DNA of 64,000 nt, taken from Dermatemys mawii. Taxonomy: Eukaryota > Chordata > Testudines > Dermatemydidae. Below, in pieces: positions 1 through 11,559 of the stretch. Both the position numbers and the translations under genes were made by a program. The notes under the pieces are model-generated. The model was not told where the DNA came from. It saw nothing but the letters and a program-made list of their open reading frames with translations, and did no database searches. The stretch's first letter is position 1, and every line of letters begins with the position of its first letter. The stretch is taken from contig ML677366.1 of NCBI GenBank assembly GCA_007922305.1, positions 11,593,132 through 11,657,131 of the forward strand, in the 5' to 3' direction.

Positions 1-2328
1 GGTCACCCTAGGCAGAAATAAAGGATTTAGTTCCACCTAGTTACTTAAATCACTGAGCCCCAAACACACTACTAATTGTGTACCATTCTGGTGTAGCGTT
101 TTGCCTAAATCTTTGTCATCTGCAACACTGCTCTCTATGTAATACCAGACAATACAGGAAATTTCTCTTGTCTGCTCACTGCAGTCATGTCAAGAGGAAG
201 GTTTTTTTATATACATATGTATTCTGCTGCTTAAAATTAGTTTTCTGTACATAGCAATGCCTACTTTAATATCTTCCTTGAGAGAATGCATGTGCGTTAA
301 AGAGAGAGGAGATGATCACTTGGAGCTAAAATGGTTTGCATGTATTAATTGAAAGTGTAAAATAACTCTCTTATTAGTTTGCTTTGGGGTGGCAGAATGG
401 GCCTTAGGAAGAAGTTCAAAGCATGCACAGGGTCTTATTTTCTTTTAAAAAGCACAGTTAGCACTAGTGAAAGATGTAGAATGGCAGCTCTTGACAATTG
501 TGTCTTTCCTCTCTGTGAAACAGCTATAGTAGGGGCACTAGAAACCTCTTTCCTCACCCTCCCATGTAACATGCTTCAAACTGGTTCTGCAGGGATTTTG
601 TTCTTCACTGCTCACCCAGTTACTGCTGGACTTGCCACTATGCGAACTAGATGGATCAGTGTTGTCCTTTTAGTTATGTGATTGCTTGTCTTCCAGGAGC
701 TAGATTAAGGCTGCAGACCAAATTGCAGTATCGTCTATGCCTGCATTGCAATTATTTAGTATTGCTGTTCCCAATAATCTGTTTCACAACCTCCTCTCCA
801 GTGAAACGTCACTGAGGATGAAGTGTCTACAACAGCTGTCTTGGTCTCTATGACATTGCCTCCACTAGCTTTTTTCCCTTTCAAATTTCCCACTGTGGCT
901 AGGTAGGAGCCCTGATCTGACAGCGTGCGGCACTGTTATCACAGGGACCTGCTCTGAACAGAGTTAGATAACACGGTGGTAAAAATAACAGTAGTTATGG
1001 GAGCCCAGCGTATACCAGAGTGTCCACCATGTCTATAAATGATAGCAGAAGTGGGATATTTTAGGGGAAAAGGCACAGCCTACTTTGTATCAGATCATGT
1101 CACTTTTGTTTAATGACCTGAGGTGCTGACAGCTGGGCAAGTGCAAAACTAAAAGACGTGCTGCCAAAGCAGACTCTCCCCCTCTGTTGCTTATGATGCA
1201 GAAACTGTATTGTGTAGTACATGCAGACCTATCTACTAAGCCTCCAATTTGCCTCCTCGCTAGTTTCCTCCTCCCCTGCTGCTCTGTCTACCTATAACTT
1301 CTGAACTAAAGAATTCTCACATGTATCAGAATCTGTGCGACATAACTTCCTATGTATGGTTGCCCTTCCTTTTGTAATGTGGAAGTGCTCCATCCTGTTT
1401 AAAGTTCCCCATGGCAAACTCAGTTAAGCTAAGTTTTCAGGACAGACTCCTGGATAAGGAGGACTAGTGGCAAAAAATGCTAGCTGGGCAAGGCTTGCCC
1501 ATCCATGAGTATCACAAGATACTAATTTTCATTTTGAAGAGTAACCTGTTTGTAACTGATTGGAGTTGGGCAGTTCACCCTGTGCTCACAGGGCTCTGTA
1601 AAGAATGCTTGTCTTCTAAAGTCATCTGCGTTCCTTGTTGGGGTTGGCTGAGTTTCTGCAGAATGCTTGCAGGCAGTGCAAAATCCCAGGAATTCAAGAA
1701 ATGTGTTGCTTTTAACTTTTATTGGTGACACACAATAATGATAAGGCAGCCTTCAGGTTATAAAGGACTGTAGCAGAAACACTAAACATATGAAGACTGT
1801 TTTGTGAAAACCTGAGAGAGCAATATTTCATTGCTGGGGAGATCTTCACGTTTCTGCTTCGCTCTCTGCGGGGGCTCCCCCACCTCAAGTTTTCCTTGTA
1901 TTGTAGTCAGAATTGTTCCCAGAACCAGTCAATGTCATTTAATTGTCTAGAGAGATTGTTATTGAGTATTGTCTGGTGCTCATTGACTTCGCTTCTTTCC
2001 TGCATAGGCTGAGTGGGCTCCCTTCTTAACCCTCCAAGTCCTGCCTACCAAGTGGGGACCCAGGACTTGAACTGTTGCGTATCACAAGGCGCTGCGGCAG
2101 ACCACAGGCCAATGGTGGCTTAGAGAGAGGGATTCTGTGATTGAAACATGGTTGCTTAGGGGCTGTGTGAAAAACACTATTGCTTCCATTTAGAAGCGCC
2201 TATATCTTGAAATTCCTGATTTTGGGAGGTAAAGGTGTCTGTGAAACTTCCATGAACAGAGAGCGGTTTCGCTCAGATGCCTGGTACTTCTGTTAGTACC
2301 ACTCTAACGCCCCCTCCCCCCTAGCGCG

Positions 2329-2349
2329 CACACACACACACACACACAC
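2329..2349. repeat. (CA)n microsatellite
   Basis: About ten uninterrupted CA units, preceded by a C-rich run and GCGC. It is a simple dinucleotide repeat and is probably length-polymorphic. Confidence 0.95.
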
Positions 2350-2670
2350 CCCTGCTGGGAGGCCCAGGTAGGGATGGAGCCCCAGTGTGCTAGGTGTAGA
2401 ATTAGCATATAACAACAAAAACAGACCCTGCTCCAGAATGCTTAGAACATTAGAGCCTTAGAGCCGATTTAAAGTCCGTTGAGGGCAATGGAACTGGTCA
2501 TTGACTTCTGTAGGCTTTGGATCAGACCTTTACCTGCCAAGAGATGACAGGTGGCTGCTGAGAGAGGAGACTCAAATGACCATGCATAGTATAATAAGGA
2601 ACGCAGATTCTCTGCAGCTTTGTTTGCACAAGCAAGACATCTGGAACTTTGAAATCTAGGCATAACCCCA

Positions 2671-2952
2671 TTCAGAGTAAAAACAATGAGGAGTCCTGTG
2701 GCACCTTAAAGACTAACACATTTACGTGGGTGTAAGCTTTCATGAGTAAAAATCCCACTTTTTCAGATGCATAGAGTGAAAATTACAGATGCGGGCATTA
2801 TTGTACTGTATACAATAATGCCTTCATCTGAAGAAATGTTGGTTTTTTTTAACTCACGAAAGCTTATGCCCACATAAATGTTAGTCTTTAAGGTGCCACC
2901 CGATTTCTCATTGTTTTTGTGGATACAGACTAACAAGGCTATTCCTCTGATC
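2671..2952. mobile_element. Palindromic Penelope-like terminus (turtle-type), two inverted arms
   Basis: Two inverted arms face each other. The left arm has ttcagagta, then gtggcacctt, agactaac and taagctttcatgag. The right arm is its complement, with actcacgaaagcttatg, ttagtctttaaggtgcc and cagactaacaaggc. The left arm lacks the roughly 30 bases that normally follow ttcagagta. A short spacer at about 2780-2815 separates the arms. I recognise the sequence as the terminal repeat of a Penelope-like retroelement common in turtles; this family call is from memory. The right arm contains a hammerhead-ribozyme-like core at 2828-2870 (see findings). No coding sequence is present. Confidence 0.7.
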
Positions 2953-4467
2953 CTTGACCTCATTCAGTGTGTGCATGCTTATGTACCTTTTCGATTCTGA
3001 AATATGTGAACGTATTCACCTTCAAACCACAGAAGTCAAACAGTGATATAAGCAGCGTGACTTGCAAATACCTCGTAGCCTGACGCACTTTACTGGGAGT
3101 TTCCAGCATGAAGGAGAAATCCTATTTTAAAATGAGAGGAGGAGTGGGGAAGCACTGATTAGGATTCCTTCCTCTCAGCAGAGTTCTTTCTGAGAAACTA
3201 AAAACTAAATAGCTCTTGAAAAATTAATAAAGAATAAATTAGATCTTCAGAAAAAGCCCGAAAGAGTAAGGGTGTTAGTAGTATTGTCTTGCTCAGATCC
3301 AAAATCTGGTCACTTTTTAAATTCCTCATGTGACATCCCTTGAATTGAGTAACTCTGTACTTTTGTGTGCAATAACCTTGTAAAGTAATGTTGCTTGGGT
3401 AGAATAGCTGTTGTGTGGTGGAATTTCAGGTGCAGGTGAAGTATTGTCTGCTAGTATATAAAACATGTTCAGCTTCCTTAATAAGATAGACACTATACAA
3501 ATGAGATGATTATGCAGGTTTTATCTTTAGTCTATCCGTGTAAAAAGTGGTTGTTTGTGAACTCAGCTGATTAAATACTATAAAAGTATGAATTAGCCAT
3601 TCTAGTTTACAATAAAAAAATGTTTTCCTATATGGTGCAGAATATTTCCATGGCAATAATGGAACTGAATATTAAAGAAGACTCTAGTCTTAAACAAAGT
3701 TTTTGCTCCCTTTAAACACCCTGATTTGAGACAAAACTGTGGTGGCTTGATGTCATAATGCTTGCATCATCAAGTCATTATGCAAATTGTCATAAATTGT
3801 TAAGACCAAGATTACAGGATTTAATTCCAGAACACAGGAAAAGCCCACCAGAAATGGGCCTCTCTCGTGAAACTCTGAATGATGAGTTGGCACTTCCTGG
3901 GGAAGGTAGGTTGAAACAATGGTCTATATCAAAATGAAAAATGGTTTGGTCTCAACCTAGTTTTCATGACACACAGCAAAGGCACCCAGTTGGACAATAC
4001 TCTCGGTGTCTGTTCAAGAGGCCCAGCTCCAGAATATCTAGGGCTCTTGTAGCTCAGACTGAGGAGAATTGGCAGACGTGTGATTTGAGCGAGGAGTAGG
4101 ACTGGAAGAACAGGGGCTGTTGCAGGTCAGGAGTGAGGTTCATTGGCAGAGCTGCATGCAGGAAGCTTGCTCTACACCTTGCAAAAGCATGCCATGCTCA
4201 AGCCAATGTTATTGGTCCCTCACTTTCACAAGTAATACACTGTTTTAAAAGGTGAAAGGTGGGAAAAAGGCAAAACAAGTCTTTCGAACACAGCTATTTT
4301 GTAAAACTTTTTTTGTGACTCGTGGAAGAGAATGTTGCGATTGATGTTATTATCAAATGTAGAAGCTGTTACAGAATAAGGGTGTATATAACAAGATGTC
4401 AGGTACTAGGACCCTGCACAGAAATACAAAGTGATTTTGTTGATTCCTCCTTTTAGCCAGACCAAGA

Positions 4468-4499
4468 ATCAGAGGGGTAGCCGTGTTAGTCTGGAATTG
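4468..4499 (+). mobile_element. Start of another Penelope-like terminus, cut by assembly gap
   Basis: The bases just before the gap contain tcagaggggtagccgtgtta followed by gtctgg, which matches the outer end of the palindromic element found elsewhere in the window. The rest is hidden in the run of Ns. Confidence 0.7.
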
Positions 4500-4899
4500 N
4501 NNNNNNNNNNNNNNNNNNNNNNNNNNNNNNNNNNNNNNNNNNNNNNNNNNNNNNNNNNNNNNNNNNNNNNNNNNNNNNNNNNNNNNNNNNNNNNNNNNNN
4601 NNNNNNNNNNNNNNNNNNNNNNNNNNNNNNNNNNNNNNNNNNNNNNNNNNNNNNNNNNNNNNNNNNNNNNNNNNNNNNNNNNNNNNNNNNNNNNNNNNNN
4701 NNNNNNNNNNNNNNNNNNNNNNNNNNNNNNNNNNNNNNNNNNNNNNNNNNNNNNNNNNNNNNNNNNNNNNNNNNNNNNNNNNNNNNNNNNNNNNNNNNNN
4801 NNNNNNNNNNNNNNNNNNNNNNNNNNNNNNNNNNNNNNNNNNNNNNNNNNNNNNNNNNNNNNNNNNNNNNNNNNNNNNNNNNNNNNNNNNNNNNNNNNN
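4500..4899. other. Assembly gap (400 Ns)
   Basis: A block of exactly 400 N. Open frames drawn through it are meaningless. It begins about 30 bases into a palindromic repeat, which plausibly caused the assembly break. Confidence 1.
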
Positions 4900-6725
4900 T
4901 TAAAGAAATGCAGTTCTCTATGGGGAAATCTGCGGGACACAACTATGATAGGAAGGGGTGATATTGAAGATGGAGAGTTTGGGTACTGAACTGGACTGTG
5001 GGTACTATGGTCCATGTTAGTAGTGATGGAAAGTCATTACCATCTCTTGACTCTTTATTGGCCTGTGGGAAATGAGTTGGTGAGTCTCAGGACAAGTACT
5101 AGTGGATAGAAGCTAGAGCTATCAACACAGTTTTCACTAAGTGATACTTTTGTTGGCAGTGTAAGTACAGAAGCCAAGAATTGTGTGGGTGTAGAACTTC
5201 CTTCTTGCCTCTCAAGTAATTGATCCTTCTTAGTCAAGTCCTTCAGAGGAGCTGTGAAAGGAGGGCTTGCATTGCCAATGCTCATATTGCACTTGCGCTT
5301 TGGATACACAAGAGACTTTAATCTCCTGGCAATATAACGGCAATCTCTTATATTTCCTAAGTTGACCCAAAAGCATTTAAATATCCAATTTTGTAAAATT
5401 TTGTTACATTAACAGAACCTTAGTTTAAAGGTTCTAGAAAGCAGTTTGCATTGTCACAAGAGAGAATTAAAACTGCACCAAACTCTAACAGGGGCTGAAT
5501 TTTTCAAAAATGTTTTCATCGATGTGTGGTTTACCCACTAAGGATTCCCAGACTAGAATAGGAAGTGACTGGGACAAGGACTGATGTTTCCTGGCTAGGC
5601 TATCACTGAAGAAATGCTTGGGCGCTGTATACTGCTTTCTCTGAAGAACGTTTCTGAATTTCATAAAGAAAGATTTTTCAGTGTACTGCATTTTCTTGGA
5701 ATGTTTCCTGAAAGACACCACTCCAGCAAGCATGGGGACCAGATTCCTTTGGAAGATACATTTGCCAGACTAATGGATTTCACCACTTCATTCTGGAACA
5801 AGCCATCAGTACTGTAATTGTGACTTGAGGGAGAACAGCTAGAGTAAATAACAGTTTTGTGCTGGGGAGGGGGGAATTATTGGCAAATTATAGTGGAATA
5901 ATAATAACACACAACATAGAGAGACCTTCAAGGCATTCTGTACCATTGCAGAGAACTCAGCATATTCATGGAGATGAAAAGACCGTCCTATAAAGGACCC
6001 AACAAAAAAAATAGAAGGGGCAAATATCCGTGGGGTGTCAGATATGTGGAAGGATACAACAGTCGTCACACTAACAAATGCATTCGGAAACAGGTGGTTT
6101 TTAAGATGTGTTTGGGGAATGAAGAGAGGTGAACTGACATGAAGGTAAAGGGGAGTGAGTTCCATCTCCACTAACTGTTATCAACCCCGGGAGACAGATG
6201 CTAACTCCTCTTCCCCTGACGGGCGGAGTCCTGGCACTGTCTTCTCTGCACTCTGGCCAAACAGCTGGTTGGGTGCAGAGGGAAGGAGTAAACTTCTGCC
6301 TGAAATGGGTGACGTAACCTCCTCTTCCCTCAGAGCAAAATGGGGCCACTCCTCTGCTTTTAGGTTGGTGCAGTTACATGTCACCCCTTGTTCAGGACAG
6401 GTTGTAAGGTCTAGCCCGAAATGGGCAGTGCCATGTGTGACATAAAGGAAATCAACTATCTATTCCCTTTGGGCCAGACTCTGCCGCCCTTACTTAGTGC
6501 TGCCCAGTATGAGCAAGGATGGAAGAATTTGGTTCCTGTTTTACTTAGATCAGCTGGACCGATAGGTAAAGTCGTGTGAAACTATAGTTAGATATTTTTC
6601 TCAAGCTGTGGTCTTGTGTGGATTTATTATTTATTTAGGATTCTGAAGTTTACTTAAAAAAAAAAATTCTACAGAGGATAAGTGTTTTTTAACATGTTTT
6701 TCTCTTACATTCCAGTGTTCGGGTC

Positions 6726-6758
6726 ATGAAACTTAATCCACAGCAAGCTCCATTATAT
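6726..6758 (+). CDS. AKAP13: AKAP13 first coding exon (start codon, residues 1-11)
   Basis: This exon carries the AKAP13 start codon. The exon runs from 6716 to 6758, after the acceptor ttccag and before the donor gtgagt, with ten bases of 5' untranslated sequence. It encodes MKLNPQQAPLY, matching the known AKAP13 N terminus. The ATG has a G at -3 and an A at +4, an adequate context. The intron after it falls between codons (phase 0), and the next exon resumes with GDSV. AKAP13 is a large cytoplasmic scaffold that anchors protein kinase A and is a guanine-nucleotide exchange factor for RhoA; none of those domains lie on this exon. The ten untranslated bases imply a further non-coding 5' exon to the left. 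Confidence 0.93.
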
Positions 6759-7783
6759 GTGAGTAGACCAACATTTAAACTACTTTTTTTTTCTTTTTTT
6801 GTGTCACAAATTGTACTTATTTGATGCAGTTTTGCTCTTTCCCAGGGATCTTGGTTACTTTGCTTTATTCTTTGTTCCCCAAATAAGTCAAATTAAAAGT
6901 CTAATGCTGCAATAAAAAAGGAAGCTTTTTAGCTAACCCGGCAAATATCTTTTAAGTAGAAAGTTTAAGGGTCTCACTTGTGGAATGCTGTAATGTAGCA
7001 CACTGTTCTTCACCATGCATAAGTTTAAAAGCATGGAAATACCCCCGTTCCTTTTTGGAGAACATTTCTGGGTGACCGTCAATGCTGCTGGAACTCAGGG
7101 AGTATTGAGAGGTTTTGCAAGTCACAGTTTGTGTATGAAACAATAAACCTTAACGTTCACCCTAGGGTATCATTTTTTGTCAGACCTTAGGACAGAAACG
7201 GAGCTGGGTCATCATCAGGAAATGGCAGGAGAGCTCTCTAAATTTCTGTAGTATGGTATGTTTTATATTACTCTCTCTAGAAGCTGGTGACATGGATGAC
7301 CAAGATAATAAAGAACAGGATAGCTTTTTCTTCTGTATAGAAGCCCTGTTGCAGCATGATAGGAACTGCCAAGCAAGAGAGAGATACATATGTATATAAA
7401 TTGTTCAAATATGTTTTGGAATCAGTGGCAGTCAGCTTAACTGTTTTACTGTGAATAGCACCACATATGTGCATCATCTTTAGTGGTTTGCTTGTGGAAT
7501 CCTTGTATTGTTCAAAATGTATTCCCTGTTTTAAAAATAAGTAATCACTGTCCTGCTCTAGGTAAGCTACTTCTCTTCAAGCAATTATGTCCTAGGGAAC
7601 CTTTGGCACATGCACTGAACAATTAGCAATGCACATTGTATAAGGCTCCTCTCACCAGCTTTTCCAATCTGCAAACCTTTTAAATAGACTCCGTCCTGTT
7701 GTTTTGAAACCGAGATTCCTTAACTGTTAATTTGTAGATTTTCTGCTTTATTAATGACCTTATCCTTCTCTCATGATAAAATA

Positions 7784-8253
7784 TAGTGGAGTTGCATCAT
7801 ACACGCATTTAACTTGCATGAATTCAACAATATGTGCTCTGCTTCCCCCCCCCCAAAAAAAAAAAAAAAAGAGAGAGAGAAAAATAACAATTTAAATAGT
7901 GCAGGCTGAGCAGGGCAGGCAGCCGGGACCCCAGACAGGCAGCGGACTGAGCTGCTTAGCCCACCAATAGCCACTTTCAGTCCACTGCCAGCTGCGTGAA
8001 TGGAACCCCAGGTTGGCGGCAGGCTGAGCGGGGCTGGCGACTGGGATCCCGGCTGGCAGGAGCCGGCGGACAGAACCCCTGACTGGCAGCAGGCTGAGCG
8101 GGGCTGGCGGGCTGAGAGCTCAGCCCGTTGCCAGTCTGGGGTCCCAGCTGCTGGCTCCTGCCAGCCGGGATCTCGGTAATTTTGGCTATACACGATTTTC
8201 ATCTTACATGCTGACCTTAGAACCTAACCCCTGCGTAAAATATGACTCCACTG
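7784..8253. mobile_element. 470-bp TcMar-Tigger-like non-autonomous element, TA target site
   Basis: Terminal inverted repeats are visible: the left end reads TA then tagtggagttgcat, and the right end reads atgactccactg then TA. The TA dinucleotides at 7782-7783 and 8254-8255 are the target-site duplication expected of Tc1/mariner-pogo elements. The inside is GC-rich, with repeated units of the ggctgagcggggctggcg type in both orientations, plus a C9A18 homopolymer tract and (GA)n near 7846-7880. A 143-codon antisense open frame crosses it but lies on the repeats and is not a gene. The superfamily assignment is inferred from the ends and the TA site. Confidence 0.75.
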
Positions 8254-8394
8254 TAATGGTATGGGAAAGAGTCTTCTGATGACAAGACGTCTGATCCTGT
8301 TCCTATTGAAGTCAAGAGGACTTCAACCACAGCAGGATTGCCTTCAAATATCTTATCTATCCTAGGCTGTTTGAGAAAATCTGTTACTTGCTAC

Positions 8395-8642
8395 GTCTGG
8401 GTACAGCTCCACCGATATCTTCTGTTGGTAGCAATGTTGGGCGTTTGAGTGTCGGCAGGCCATTGGCAGACAGTAATGTTGTAGCCTCCGTGTTGTTTAT
8501 GCTTGCTCTGAGCAGAGTTAGCCAAGATGATGGATAAAACTCTAGTGGTCAGTCTACATTTATGGTCTCACCATTGCTACCATTGGTGGAGCTCCCCTTG
8601 TTCTAGTGGAAGAAAAGTGCTTGTGCAGACAGCCATAGCAGG
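8395..8642. repeat. Probable MITE with long inverted arms
   Basis: The left part contains agctccaccgatatc and ttggtagcaatg; the right part contains cattgctaccattggtggag, which is the reverse complement of the same motifs with a short insertion in the left copy. The outer ends (tctgggtac and gtgcagacagcc) are too decayed to define a target-site duplication. It is probably an old non-autonomous DNA transposon. Confidence 0.45.
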
Positions 8643-10371
8643 TAGAAGAGCTAAGTGGGCAGGGTGATGGGGAGATGCCCTACGGTTCTTTGTGAAGTAC
8701 TGAGTGTTTGACACAGTGGACTGTGCTGGCCTTTAATCTCTTGCCATTTTTAATTCTGCGCCTTTGTTCTGTCAATGGCTTAATTTTTTACCCCCAGGAT
8801 GCCCCCTTCTCTTTCACATAGCAGCGCTCGACTGTGATTCTCCTCTGAAACTTGGTTAAAAATGGTTTATTGAAATCCACAGGTGCATTGTGTACAGTCT
8901 TGTAACACTTTATAACATAAAAGTTGGTAAATCACAGGCAGATTATAGCCATGTCAATTTAGAAGAAATTTCATTTCAAATTTAGGAACCACCAGCGTGC
9001 AATTACAAGAAATTGCAGATTATGTACATATATTTGATGTAAACACCAGACAGAATTAAATTTGTGTGTAACTTTATAAATTTCCTGTTCTTGAGTGCTT
9101 GATTTCTCAGTCCTAATGGTGCACTCAAGCTAAGTTTATTTTTCCCCCAGCATTTTGATTGTTTTGCATTTTATAGATAATAAATTCATGCATTGGACAT
9201 ATTTACAAGGTCTCTTTTTCCATGTATGGGGGCAGGAAGGAGTAAATGAAAGTCTAGCAAAGTGATGCACAAAATGATGATGATACTGGCATATTGGATG
9301 GTTTTTCTTTATGTATGCTGATATGACCATGATATGACTGTTACTGCTCTGGGTGATTTCCTCCCCCCACCCCTCAAAGTAGCTATAAAAGCTAATCTGC
9401 TTCTACTGAAATCAAAAGCCAGTTTCAGTAGATGCAAACAATTCAGAAAAATAAATATATTTGCTTTCAATTTATGTACTGAATAATTTTTTGGATCAGT
9501 TTCATGTTCTACCTGCCACTAATTGACAACTGATATCTGTCAGTTGAGTGGATTGTTCTATGTGAGAGGAAAGGAAAAAAGATTAATACCAAAAACAGAT
9601 CATCCACCTTCTGATTGTTTTGCTGAAAAGGGAGAGACAGAATAACTTCCAGGACCAGTCAGCAGTGGGCATTACTATCAAACAGCACTAGAAGTTCTTT
9701 CTTTTTCAGATTCGCATTTATTAGACATACTATACATAGGCTCAGTTTGGGGCTGCATTTCAGAACGCTAAGAATTGCATTCAAAACAAGTCATTCATTT
9801 ATTAATAAGGAATATGCCACCTGCAAAGCATATTATTGGAAATGAAAATAGTGATTATCTGGAGAGAGCCACATACACCAGTCATTGCTTCCAGGAAAAG
9901 TTTTTTGTTTTGGTGTGGTTTCTATGAGGTCTTGGAGTATGGCTTTTCTTTTCTTTTTTTAACTGAGAAAATAAAGTTTTAAATGTGAATAGCAGTTGTC
10001 ATTTCTCTGGCAACTTCTATCCTGAAGGGCGGGTGGAGTGGGTGTAAGTAAAAATATATTTAGGGTTCATTCTCCATACACCAAACTGCCTCTTTTTTTT
10101 GGCAGCTATTCTGCACCAACATCACTGTCTTGCCACTTTTACAGGAAGAAAGTGAAAAATAACATCTTCACTTGAACGTCAAGGTCTAGTTACAGAGGCA
10201 GAATGCAATTTACCCTAGTTGATACTTGACTGAGACAGCTAGGTTAATGCTCTTATACTTGTGAAAAGCCTTGTGGGAACCTTAGAGGTTATATGTGCTC
10301 AGGACCTAGATTTTGTATATGATAGAAAATAAGGTAGTTCCACTAAAACTATCCTTTAGCTCAGGGATCAG

Positions 10372-10641
10372 CAACATTTGGCCTGTGGCCCACCGTGGAA
10401 AAGCCCCTGTCCCACTGTCCGTGGTTTGCCATTAAAAGCCAATGGGGGCTGTTGGAAGCAGTGGCCAGCATATCCCTCAGCCTGTGCCGCTTCCCACAGC
10501 CCCCATTGGCCTGGAGCGGCAAACCACAGCCAGTGGGAGCCGTGATTGGCTGAACCTGTGGACGTGGCAGGTAAACAAACCGGCCCGGCCCACCATGGGG
10601 CTTACCCTGGAGGACCGCATGCCAAAGGTTGCTGATCCCTG
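10372..10641. mobile_element. 270-bp hAT-type MITE (cagggatc family), 8-bp duplication
   Basis: It starts cagggatcagcaacatttgg and ends with the inverted ccaaaggttgctgatccctg. It is flanked by ctttagct at 10364-10371 and ctttagat at 10642-10649, an 8-bp duplication with one mismatch as expected for hAT elements. The interior is GC-rich and palindromic (ccattggcctggagcggcaa has a partner in ttgccattaaaagccaatgg). The 106-codon frame across it is not a gene. A related copy lies at 60507-60820. Confidence 0.85.
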
Positions 10642-11559
10642 CTTTAGATCCACACTAATGGTAATGGATTCATTACATTGTCTTGGAGGGAAAGAGAGCC
10701 ACCTACTGAATCACCACTACTATTTCCTAAATCACCTGGATTTTCATTCTCCAATTCTTTAAGAATTGACCCATCTGGTCTCTGCTTAGTTTGTGAGATC
10801 TGGTGAGGTCACAGCCTGAGATGATATGGCTACAGGCCTTTGAGAGAGCTTATTTGAAGACCAAAAGAGAGAAGCTTGAATCCATTTTTAAAATTAAATG
10901 TCAGCATTCCATTTCAGCATTCTCTGGCGAGTGAGAATTAAAGCCAAGAACTGTAAACTGCAGGTGTGATGCAATTGTTCTGGAAAAAAAAAAATCAGCA
11001 GGTAGCGATGAAGTCAGTCTATTCTTCCAGCCTCTTTGTGAATGTGGGCTCACACTTCATGCTGAAAACAGGGCCCTTGTTTTATTTGGCTCCCCTGTGA
11101 CAATTGTATCTCTCCTTTAATCTCTGAGTAAGTTACCTACACTTTACATTAATACTTTTTAATGTATTCTTTCTTAGCTCCTTGATTTGGCTCGGCTCCC
11201 AGTGTACACAATGATTCAGTCACAAGGCCTTGCAACTTATGTCAGAAGAGGCATGGCAGTCAAGTGTTCCTCAGTATAGCACAGTGAAACATCAGTAGAG
11301 TGTGATTATAATTAATGCCAATACGTAATCAGACTGCAGGTCAGGCAGCTACCAGCTCAGTGTAACTGTCAATACTTAGTTACGTTATAAAAGATGGTAT
11401 TCTGTTTTAAGTCATAGTGTGCATTTAAGGCAAATACATTTAAATCCACTTTTCCCTTCCCTAACATGGGAGTTTCTGTTATATCAGCTGCAGTCTTATT
11501 GCTATCAAGTAACTCTGAGTTGGGAAGTCATTGACAAGGATTATCTATATCCCTGTAAC

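Larger units (their letters stand above)
1..6715. other. Non-coding region upstream of the AKAP13 ATG exon
   Basis: No exon, RNA gene or convincing promoter was found here. It is probably intron or 5' flank of AKAP13, because the ATG exon begins with a splice acceptor, so at least one non-coding 5' exon should lie further left. It contains a CA repeat near 2.3 kb, a palindromic Penelope-like terminus near 2.7 kb and a 400-base assembly gap at 4.5 kb. A somewhat GC-rich stretch at about 6180-6440 has no recognised identity. The rest is ordinary AT-rich DNA in which short open frames are no longer than chance would give. Confidence 0.7.

Noticed and set aside
4353..5015. Open frames of up to 220 codons on both strands
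   Set aside because: They run through the 400-base N gap; the apparent coding length is an artefact of unknown bases.
6180..6440. GC-rich stretch near the ATG exon as a promoter or CpG island
   Set aside because: CpG is not notably dense, no TATA or initiator is convincing, and the following exon starts with a splice acceptor, so the promoter should be elsewhere.
7771..8202. 143-codon antisense open frame
   Set aside because: It lies inside the TA-flanked Tigger-like element and follows its GC-rich repeats and a homopolymer run; no domain is visible.
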